Assembly (NCBI GenBank): GCA_020850355.1
Contig: JADZEX010000069.1
Coordinates: 1 to 63,695 of the forward strand
DNA: 63,695 bases
DNA from: Fimbriimonadaceae bacterium
GTDB taxonomy: Bacteria; Armatimonadota; UBA10988
Direction of reading: 5' to 3'
Shown here: positions 27,652-41,100 of the stretch, piece after piece
Layout: every line of letters begins with the position of its first letter
Numbering within the stretch: position 1 is the stretch's first letter
Position numbers and translations under genes: made by a program
The notes under the pieces: model-generated
Told to the model about the DNA's origin: nothing
The model's input: the letters and a program-made list of their open reading frames with translations, nothing else
Databases searched by the model: none

Positions 27652-27680
27652 TTCACAAGATCGGGGGTGGCACCTATAAT
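27652..27680 (+). promoter_or_regulatory. Near-consensus sigma70-type promoter for gltB
   Basis: TTCACA (27652-27657) and a perfect TATAAT (27675-27680) are separated by exactly 17 bp. The gltB ATG follows 71 bp after the -10. This is the best promoter in the window. The rest of the 306-bp gap (27446-27651, and 27681-27751) has lower GC than its surroundings; I saw no other gene, RNA or terminator in it. Confidence 0.85.
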
Positions 27681-27751
27681 CGAAGGACCCACATTCGGGG
27701 TCTGCGGGCAGTCTGTGCCGTGGTCCCGGCCTGACCTTGGGAGTAGCAGCG

Positions 27752-32278
<4,527 letters not shown>

Positions 32279-32806
32279 ATGGGACTGGCCGGCAGCCTGC
32301 AACAGCAGCATCGGCAGACCGTCCTGGAGATGGTCGCGGCGGCTGACGGACGCCACCTGGAGGCCCTCTCACTGGCCGAGGCCCAGTGGCCCTCGGGGGC
32401 CGTCTACCTGCTGGGCTACGTCGCCGAGATGCACCTCAAGGCAGCTTACGCGCGGCTGGTGTTCGGGCGCGCAGCGGCCATTGTGGAGTGGCCGGACCTG
32501 GTCGATCAGGCCAAGCGGGACCCGGCCTGGCGTCTGCTGCTGACGACCAAGGCTGCCGGTGGCGTGCACAGCCTGACTTTGTGGAAGCAACTGCTGCTCG
32601 ACGCGCGCGCCCGGCAGCCCGGCCTGAGCCCTCTGCCGGCGACCGTGCGGCAGACTTCGCACGACGTGGTGGACTGGCTTGACCGCAACTGGGCGGTCGA
32701 GCTGCGCTACGCCGCCGAGTTCGCCACGATGCCGGAGTTCGAGGCCATGAAAATGCAGGTGGAATGGCTGACGGGCGCCTACGGTGCGCTCGTCGGAGAG
32801 AGCTGA
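32279..32806 (+). CDS. HEPN-like helical protein of unknown function
   Basis: A 175-residue, mostly helical protein starting immediately after the gltB stop (ATG 32279). The pattern AVYLLGYVAEMHLKAAYARLVF matches the helix that recurs in HEPN-fold proteins (GYxxExxLKA), followed by GVHSLTLWKQLL and a WAVELRYAAEF helix. The Rx4-6H ribonuclease motif of toxic HEPN domains is not seen. HEPN assignment is by pattern only. It is coupled to the following small gene (TGATG), and the two form a cassette inside the gltBD operon. Confidence 0.6.
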   Translation: MGLAGSLQQQHRQTVLEMVAAADGRHLEALSLAEAQWPSGAVYLLGYVAEMHLKAAYARLVFGRAAAIVEWPDLVDQAKRDPAWRLLLTTKAAGGVHSLTLWKQLLLDARARQPGLSPLPATVRQTSHDVVDWLDRNWAVELRYAAEFATMPEFEAMKMQVEWLTGAYGALVGES

Positions 32807-33120
32807 TGCCGGTTAAGCGACTCGCTGAGGTGACCACGCCCGAGCACGACGACCTGGTGTCGGCTCTGGTTGCGGAATGGCGTGGCGAGACCCACCATGC
32901 GGAGCCGACGATCATCCTGGACGAGGCGGTACCCGGGAGCGGGCCAAGCCGGGTCTATGTGGTCTGGAGCCGCTGGGAGGATCTCAGTCCGCGCGAGCGT
33001 TCAGGCGTGATCGACGAGGCGTTGCGACAAGTGGAATCGGATCCGGCGCGCCGGGCGCAGGTGACGATTACCTGGGGCTTGACCCCGGCGGATGCGAAGC
33101 AAGCCGGACTGCAAGTCTAG
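32806..33120 (+). CDS. Small conserved-looking protein paired with the HEPN-like gene
   Basis: A 104-residue protein starting at ATG 32806, overlapping the previous stop by one base. It has a predicted alpha/beta pattern: a beta strand (TIILDEAVP), another (SRVYVVWSRWEDL), then a helix (ERSGVIDEALRQVE) and a final strand (AQVTITWGLTP). I do not recognise the family. The tight coupling suggests it acts with the HEPN-like protein. The codons use more T- and A-ending triplets than gltB, a mild hint of separate origin. Confidence 0.6.
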   Translation: MPVKRLAEVTTPEHDDLVSALVAEWRGETHHAEPTIILDEAVPGSGPSRVYVVWSRWEDLSPRERSGVIDEALRQVESDPARRAQVTITWGLTPADAKQAGLQV

Positions 33121-33144
33121 GGCGGGATAGGCAGTAGGACGAAC

Positions 33145-34626
33145 ATGGGCAAACCAACCGGATTCATGGAGTACGACCGCCAAACCGCCACCCGGCGGCC
33201 GGTCGAGGAGCGGCTGCACGACTGGCGCGAGGTCTACCACGAGCCGGTGCTCAGCGTGCCGGAGATGCAGCAGCAGGGCGCCCGGTGCATGGACTGCGGG
33301 ATCCCCTTCTGTCACCAGGGCTGCCCGCTGGGCAACCTGATCCCCGATTTCAACGACCTGGTCTACCGTGACCAGTGGCGCGATGCCAGCGACCGGCTGC
33401 ACGCCACCAACAACTTCCCGGAGTTCACCGGGCGGCTCTGCCCGGCGCCCTGTGAGTCGTCGTGCGTGCTGGGCATCAACAACCCGGCCGTGACGATCAA
33501 GCAGATCGAGCTGGCGATTATCGAGCGGGCCTGGGCCGAGGGCTGGATCCGTCCGGAGCCGCCGGCCACGCTCACCGGTAAGTCGGTCGGCGTGATTGGC
33601 GCCGGGCCGGCCGGACTGGCTTGCGCCCAGCAGCTCCGCCGGGCGGGCCATGCGGTGACCGTCTACGAGCGCGCCGACCAGGCCGGCGGGCTGCTGCGGT
33701 ACGGCATCCCCGAGTTCAAGATGGAGAAGCGCCACCTCGACGGGCGGCTGGCGCAGATGCTCGCCGAAGGCGTCGAGTTCCAGACCGGCTGCCACCTCGG
33801 CGTCGACCTGGCGGCGACCGAGTTGCAGGCCCGTCACGACGCCCTGGTGTTGTGCGGCGGCGCCAGCGCTCCGCGCGACCTGCCGATCCCGGGGCGGCAA
33901 CTGCAGGGCATCCACTTCGCGGTGCCCTTCCTGACCCAGGCCAACCGCCGCGCGGTCGGGTTGACCGTGCCGGACGATGAGAGCGTCCTGGCGACCGACC
34001 GGCATGTCGTGATCATCGGCGGTGGCGACACCGGCGCCGATTGTCTGGGCACTTCGCACCGTCACGGTTGCGCCAGCGTGGTGCAGTTCGAGATCGTGCC
34101 GCGCCCGCCCGACCAGCGCGGCCACGGCAACCCCTGGCCGCAGTGGGACAACGTCTTCCGCGTCAGCAGCGCGCACGAAGAGGGCGGCGAGCGGGTCTAT
34201 CAGATCAACACCAAAGAGTTCCGCGGCGATGCCACCGGGCAGGTTCGCGAACTCGTCACGGTGCAGGTCAACATGGTCTTCGACAACGGGCGGATGACCT
34301 TCCAGGAGATCCCCGGCAGCGAGCGGGTCTACCCGGCCGACCTGGTCCTGCTGGCGATGGGTTTCGTCGGCCCCGAGCGCGGTGGGATGGTCGCCGAACT
34401 CGGTGTCGAGTTGGATCCACGCGGCAATGTCAAGTCCGATGCGCTGCGCATGACCAGCGTGCCCGGGGTCTTCACCGCGGGTGACATGACCCGCGGGCAG
34501 AGCCTGATCGTGTGGGCCATTGCCGAGGGCCGCCACGCCGCGCACGGCGTCGACACCTATCTGATGGGCCGCTCCGACCTGCCGCTGCCGCTGGCGCTGG
34601 GCCAGGATCAGCGGCCGTTCGGCTGA
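33145..34626 (+). CDS. gltD: Glutamate synthase small subunit
   Basis: A 493-residue GOGAT beta chain. The N-terminal cysteines of the 4Fe-4S clusters are in CMDCGIPFCHQGCPLGN and CPAPCESSC. The FAD-binding motif is VGVIGAGPAGLACAQQL; the NADPH-binding motif is HVVIIGGGDTGADCLGT. TAGDMTRGQSLIVWAI closes the FAD site. It supplies electrons to GltB for glutamate formation from glutamine and 2-oxoglutarate. It lies 24 bp after the small cassette. Its 3' end overlaps a converging TauE-type gene by 19 bp. Confidence 0.97.
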   Translation: MGKPTGFMEYDRQTATRRPVEERLHDWREVYHEPVLSVPEMQQQGARCMDCGIPFCHQGCPLGNLIPDFNDLVYRDQWRDASDRLHATNNFPEFTGRLCPAPCESSCVLGINNPAVTIKQIELAIIERAWAEGWIRPEPPATLTGKSVGVIGAGPAGLACAQQLRRAGHAVTVYERADQAGGLLRYGIPEFKMEKRHLDGRLAQMLAEGVEFQTGCHLGVDLAATELQARHDALVLCGGASAPRDLPIPGRQLQGIHFAVPFLTQANRRAVGLTVPDDESVLATDRHVVIIGGGDTGADCLGTSHRHGCASVVQFEIVPRPPDQRGHGNPWPQWDNVFRVSSAHEEGGERVYQINTKEFRGDATGQVRELVTVQVNMVFDNGRMTFQEIPGSERVYPADLVLLAMGFVGPERGGMVAELGVELDPRGNVKSDALRMTSVPGVFTAGDMTRGQSLIVWAIAEGRHAAHGVDTYLMGRSDLPLPLALGQDQRPFG

Positions 34627-35054
34627 TCGTCGGGGACAGCCTGCGGCGCGGCTGACGCGGTCGCCTGCTCGGCGGCCGCGGACGTCGGCTTGATGGGAAG
34701 CAAGTACTTCAATCCGGTGACGATCAACAGCACGGCAAAGACGCGCAGCAACGTCTCACGCGGCAGGCGTTGCGCCAGGTTGACGCCGATCGGGCTCAGC
34801 AGCGCGGCGGCCAGGCCACAGATCAGCACCACGGTCCACTGCAGCCGGCCGGCCCGATGGTGGGCGTAGCTGCCGCTGACGCTGGTGATCATGATGATCG
34901 CCAGCGACTGCGCGGTGGCCAGCCTGACATCCAGCTTCAGGAAGGCCATCAGCATCGGCACCATGATGATGCCGCCACCGACTCCCAGCAGGCCGGCCAG
35001 CAGGCCGCCGGCGGCGCCGATCACGAGGCACTCCAGACCTTGCGCCAGACTCAC
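34608..35054 (-). CDS. Half-length TauE/SafE family permease
   Basis: A 148-residue membrane protein containing one copy of the TauE/SafE repeat: GAAGGLLAGLLGVGGGIIMVPMLMAFL followed by ATAQSLAIIMITSVSG, with about four membrane segments. Full-length members carry two repeats (~250-310 residues), so this one must dimerise to function or be a remnant. The frame extends upstream to 35138, but GTG 35054 has GGAG 8 bases upstream and gives a sensible N-terminus. It is divergent from the large secreted protein gene. Confidence 0.75.
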   Translation of the reverse strand: MSLAQGLECLVIGAAGGLLAGLLGVGGGIIMVPMLMAFLKLDVRLATAQSLAIIMITSVSGSYAHHRAGRLQWTVVLICGLAAALLSPIGVNLAQRLPRETLLRVFAVLLIVTGLKYLLPIKPTSAAAEQATASAAPQAVPDDQPNGR

Positions 35055-35081
35055 GAAGGCTCTCCCGGGCACCGGCGTTGA

Positions 35082-35111
35082 TTGACCCCGCAGCCCGCGC
35101 CGTGGTACCCT
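35082..35111 (+). promoter_or_regulatory. Promoter for the 2227-residue secreted protein
   Basis: TTGACC (35082-35087), an 18-bp spacer ending in TGG, then TACCCT (35106-35111) form a -35 and extended -10 pair. The ATG at 35126 lies only 14 bp after the -10, so the transcript would be nearly leaderless; no clear Shine-Dalgarno sequence is visible. Confidence 0.5.
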
Positions 35112-35125
35112 CCGGCGGCAGGCGC

Positions 35126-38100
35126 ATGAAAGCGGCACTCGTCCACATCATAGCCTATCTCGCGCTGCTCGCCCCGGTCTTCGCGCAGACGACGCACCGC
35201 GAGTGGTGGGATCAAGCCGCCCGGCCGACGACGGTGCTGCCGGCGGTCTCCTGGGCCGGCCCGGCACCCCAGCTTGACGGCGACCTGATCGACTGGATCG
35301 ACCTCCCGGGGCTGCCCCTCGGCCTGGTCCACCAGGCCGGCTTCGACAAGGACTGGCGGGGCCGCGCCGACCTCTCCGCAACGATTCGCTTCGCCCGCAC
35401 CGCCGACGGGCTGCTGCTGGCGGTCGACGTGGCCGACGACCGGCTGGTCGTGGCGCCCGGCAACGACCGCACCCGCGGCGACCAGGTCCGGCTGTTCCTG
35501 GGTCCCACCCCCGCCGAAAGCCGCGCGCTGGCGCTGCTGCCCGCCTGGCAGCGCGACGGTTCGAGCAGTGCCGCGGCGGTGGTTGATCTGGATCAGCGCG
35601 ATCTGCTGCGCGGCGCACCGGTCTCCTGGCGGCAGCTCGAGAAGGGCTACCGCGCCGAACTGCGGCTGCCCTGGGCGGCGCTGCAGCCGCTCGGCCGCGA
35701 CCTGAGTGGCGCGCGGCTGGCCGTGCAGGTGATCGACTGGGACGACCCGAACGGCGAGAAGGTGGTGCTGAGCTGGCCGGCCGACCTGCAACCGCCGGCG
35801 ACGCAGCCGCCGGCCAGGCCGAAGACCAGCCCTTGGGAGCCGCCGGTGGTGGCCACGGTGGCGCGGCCCGAGCGGTTCGGCGAGCTGCGCGCGGTGGAGC
35901 GGTTCGAGCTGGAGACCGCGGCGGAGTTCCTGCCGAGCATCGTGCAACTGGGCACCGAGGCGAGCTTCTACGGCGGCGGTGAGGACGCCCGGGTGCTGGC
36001 GCTGTGCGGCCTGCCGCCGGAGCAGGTGGTCGGGCTGGACGCCTACGTGGTCGACCCGGCCGGGCAGCCGGCGCTGCTGTCGCGCGGCGATTTCTGGACC
36101 GACGGCGCGGTGCGCGGGCTGCAGTGGACCTGGGCGGTACCTTACGACTTCAGCGCGACCCACCTGCTGGCCGCCTGGATCGACCGGCCAGCGCTGGCGC
36201 AGACCCGGCTGTTCGGTCGGCTCGAGAGCATCGGCGCGGCCTATCGTGAGCATCTCGCCCGGTTGGACGCGTTGCAGCGCGAGATGCTGGCGGCGGCGGT
36301 GGCGCCGGGCTCCGACGCCCGGCGACGGCGTTACCTGGGCAGTGTGCTGATCAACCTGGAGGACAAGGCGCAGAGCCAGTCGGCCTGGGCCAGCTACCTG
36401 GCGCGCGACGACCTGGCCAAGCTGGAGGCCGACTTCAATGACCTGCGCAGCCAGTTCGCGGCGGCGCTGGACGGTCGCGACCCGTACGCCGGTCGCAAGG
36501 GCACGCTGCTGCGCGGGTACGTCTCCGACATCGACGACACGCTGCAGCACTACAGCGTCAGCGTCCCGGACTCCTGGAACCCCACTGCGCGGCTGCCGCT
36601 GGTCGTGAGCATCCACGGCTACGGCTTCGGGCGGTTCCTGGGGCACCCCGCGCCGGCCTACCCCGACGCCGTGGCGGTGGCCTGTTTCGGGCGCGGCAAC
36701 GGCGACTACAAACTGTGGTGCGAGCGCGACATCCTGACCGTGATGGACGCGATGCTGGAGGATTACGGCGTCGATCCGAACCGGGTCTACATCACCGGCG
36801 GCTCGATGGGCGGCACCGGCTCGTTCCACATGGCCTCGCTGTTCCCCGACCGCTTCGCCGCGATTGGGCCGACCGCCGCCAACGCCAACCACCACGTCTG
36901 GGAAGAGGTCTGGGGGTGGGGCCAGCGCGAGCGCACGCCGCTCTCACCGTTCCGCGACTGGATCGAGAGCACCACCTCGGCTTTTCAGTACGCCGAGAAC
37001 TACCGCAACGTCGGGGTCTACTGCCTGCATGGCACGCTCGACAACATCTGCCCGGTCGGGCATGCCCGGACGATCACCGAGCGGCTCGCCAACCTGGGCT
37101 ACGATGTCGTCTACGAGGAGTTCCCCGACGTCGGCCACGGCGGCTTCTCGGCCGCGGCGGGCAACCGGCAGAAGAACTACATGTTCAGCCGAGCCCGCGA
37201 CCCCTACCCGCGGCAGGTCACCTGGAAGACCAGTTGGCCACGCTACGACGGCACCGCCTGGCTGCGCTTGGAGCGCTTCGCGCAGGTCGCCCGCGACGCG
37301 CTGCTGGACGCGCGAATCGACGGGCAGCAGATCCGGATCACGACCGACAACGTGGCGCGGCTGCGGCTGGAGCTGAACGACCAGTTGGTCAGCGCGGACC
37401 GCCCGCTGCAGGTGCTGGTCGATGGCCAGCCGGCCTGGGAGGGAGCGCTGCCGCGCGATGGCGTGGTGCGGCTGGGGCGGGTCGGCGAACAGTGGCAGGC
37501 GGTGGAGGCGCCGCGCACGCTGGAGAAGAACGTCGCCGTCGGCGGGCCGCTGGAACACGCCTTCATGAGCCGCTTCCTGCTGGTCTGCGGCACCACGGGC
37601 GACCGCCGGACCAACGAGGTCAACCGCCGGATGACCGAGCAGTTGGCCGAGAAGTGGCGCCGCTGGGGCCGCGAGCAGCGGGCCCGCGTGAAGCTCGACC
37701 GCGACGTCACCGCCCAGGACATCGCCGACTCGAATCTGGTCTGCTTTGGTGGGCCTGACAGCAACAGCGTCGTGGCGCAGATCAACGACCGGCTGCCGGT
37801 GCGCTTCGAGGGCGACGCCGTGGTGGCCGGCGCGCAGCGCTTCCGTGGGCGCGACGTCGGCCTCAAGCTGTGCTACCCGAACCCGCTCAACCCGCAGCGC
37901 TACGTCTGTGTGCTGGCCGGGGTGACCTGGGAAGGCACCTACGACATCAACGGCCGCTTCGGCAACTTCTTCGACTGGGGCGTCTTCGACGACCGCAACT
38001 ACTTCGACTTCCTGATCTTCGACGCCCAGACCAGCCAGGAGCCCGAAACGGCGGTGCTGTTCGGGTACTTCGACCCCGACTGGAGCCTCCGCGAGGCGGT

Positions 38101-41100
38101 CACCTTCCGGGGTGACCCGGCGATCCGCGAGGCGGTCCGCCCCCGCCATCCGCCCGACCCCCTGGCGCCGCTGCCGACGGCCGACGAGGTCTACGTGAGC
38201 AGCCTCACGCCGCTCGCGGTGCGCCAGGAAAAGGGCGTCATCGGGTACGACCAGAGCTTCACCGGGCGACCCATCACCCTCGGCTCGCAGCGCTTCGAGC
38301 GCGGCTTGGGGGTGCATCCGCAGGCCGAGATCGTCTACGACCTCGAGCGCGGCTTCCAGAGCTTCGAGGCCTGGGTGGGCGTTGACCTGGAGGGCGCCAG
38401 TACCGTCAGCAAGGCCCGTGAAGAGGCCGAGCGGGTCGCCTTCCAGGTCTATGGCGACGGCCGTCTGCTGGCCGACACCGGCGAGATGCGGTGGAACACG
38501 CCGGCCCGACACATGGTCGTCAACGTCGCCGACGTCAAGGAGCTGACCCTCACGGCGCGAGCGTTGGATGGCCGCAAGTGGCTGTTCGGCGATGCCGGCT
38601 GGGGCCTGGCGCGGCTCAGCCGCCGGGCCGAGGTGCGGGTCGCCCCGCCGCCGTTGCGCCTCGGCGCCGACCGGCTCGGCCTCGATGGCGAGTGGCTGCT
38701 GGACGACGACGAGATCGGCGAGGGTGTGGCCCGCGGCGCGCAGGCTACGGCGCCGGCCGCCCAGGACCGCCGGGTGACCCTGCCGGGTACCATCCAGGCC
38801 GCGTTGCAGGCGGCCGGCGAACTGCCTGACCCGTACCGTAACGACCAGTTGACCGCCGCCGCCGAGGTCGCCAGGCGGGAGTGGTGGGTCTACCGCCGGG
38901 TCGACCTGCCGGCAGCCTGGAGCGGCCGCCGCCTCTGGCTGCATCTGTCGGGCGTCTCGCAGCAGGCCGATGTCTGGCTCAACGGCACCTGGCTCGGCGA
39001 GGCCGCCGGGCCGCACGCGCGGGTTGAGTTGGAGGCCACCGGGCCGGCACGCTACGGCGAGCGCAATCTGCTGGCGCTGCGCCTGCTGGCCGGGCCGGCG
39101 GCCTGGACCAATGTCCGCAACCCGGCGGCGCCGGCCCGCGAAGTGGTCCTCGGGCTCGGCAGCAGCTACGGTCGCGACGCGGGCGGCACCTGCCTGCCGA
39201 TCGGGGTCACCGGCGACCTGGAACTGCGGGCCAGCGGGCCGGTGCGGCTGGCGCCGTTGCGGGTCGCCACACAGTTGCCGGAAGTCAACGCGGTCGGGCC
39301 GTTGGCGCGCGTGGCCGGGATGGTGGTCGTCAGCAGCAGCCTCCGCAATCTCGACAAGACACCGCGCCTGGTGACGGTCCGCGGGCAGGTCGCCGCCCTC
39401 GATGGCCTGGACCCGGCGGTGCCCTTCGAGCGCCGGCTGCGCCTCGCCGCGCTCGAAACCGTACCGTTGCAGATCGCCATCAGCATGCCGCGGTTGCGGC
39501 TCTGGTGGCCAGCCGGGCGAGGCGGGCAGCCGGCCTGGCGGGTCACCGCCGAGGTCCGCACCGAGGACCAGGTCTCCGACGCCGGGGACGCCCGCTTCGC
39601 ACCGCGGCGGATCGAGCTGCCGGCGGCACCGGGACCGGCCAGTCTGTTGGTCAACGGTCAGCCGGTACTGCTGCGCATCGCCGAGTGGACCACGGCCGAC
39701 CGCCTGCTGCGCCCCTCGCGCGCCCGCTGCGAACAGATCCTGCGGCTGGCGCTGGAGACCGGCTTCAACGCCGTGCGGATCCCAGCGCTCAGCGGGCTGG
39801 CCGAAGCCGACTGCTACGAGCTGTGCGACGAGCTGGGCCTGCTGGTGCTGCAGGATTTGCCGCTCGAGGGCGAGGTCGGCCGGGCGACGGCGGCGACCGT
39901 CGCTGGAGCGGTCGACAGCGTGCTGCTGGCGACCCTCAACCGACCCAGCGTGGTGGCCTACGTGGTGGGCAATGACCTCGGGCTGAGCGCCGCGACGGCG
40001 GAGCGCCGGGCGCTGGCTGAAGACCGCCTCGCCGAGCTGGCGCCGGACCGGCTGAGCGTCGCGCCGACCAGCAGCGGGGCCGGCCTGGCGCAGTGGATCT
40101 TCCGCGAGCCGCAGCCCGACGCGAGCGGCGCGCGGCGAGCGCTGCCGCTGAACCTGACCCGGCTTGAGCTGCCGGGCGCGCCGCCGGCCGACCTGAGCTT
40201 CCTGGATCGCCAGGCCCTGCCGCTGGACGACGCCCTGACACCGTGGCCGCTGACCGCCTGGTGGCGCCTGCACGGGGGCAGCGATACCGATTTGCTGGCG
40301 GCGCAGCGCTGGCTCGGCGCGGCGCGCGACGAAGCCGAGCTGCTGGCCTTGCTGACGCGCTGGCAGGTCGAGCAGACGCGGCGCCAGGCGGCCGCGGCGG
40401 TGGCCAATGGCGGCGCGGTGTGCGTCGCCAACCTCAATGAGTCCTGGCCGCGCTGCGGCCCGGCCCTGGTCGCGTATGACGGCTCGCCGCGCGCGGCCCG
40501 CGATGTGCTGCGCCGGTACCTGACCGGCCCGGCGCTGGTCGCCCTGGCCAGCGACCCGGCGCCGCGGCCGGGCCACAGCGTCAGGGTCGAACTGCACGCC
40601 CGCGGAGCCGACGACCCGGCCGGCTGGGCGGCGCGGCCGAGCACCTGGCAGCAGGTCACCTGCCGGATCGAAAGCCTCGACGGGCAGGTCTGGGCGGAGC
40701 AGACCTGGGACCTGCCCGCCGGTGCCGATCCGGCGCTACCAGCGGCCGTGCTGACCTGGGAGGTGCCGCTCGATGCGCCGGCCGGCGCCTATCTGGCGAT
40801 TGCCACGGTGCCGGGCGCGGCGGTCGAGGCCGAGGTTCTCACCCTGGCGGTGCAGGCCCGCCCGCAGCACCGGGTGCGGGTGCTCTGGCTGAGCGACGAG
40901 TCGCCCTGGCCGGGGATCCAGCCAGTCGGGCGTGAGGAACTGGCCAGCGGCACCTGGGAGGTTGCCTGCCTCGGTCCGGGCCACCTGCCGCCGCTGCTGG
41001 AGGTGGAAGCCCAGGCCCTGCTGGCGGCGGTGCGCGGCGGGGCGGGACTGCTGGTGATCGGGCCGCCAACCTGGCTGGGCCCGGGCGCCGCCACCGACCT

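Noticed and set aside
36944-40597. 1217-residue minus-strand frame opposite the giant secreted protein
   Set aside because: Shadow of a real gene; no domain, no start signals, biased composition.
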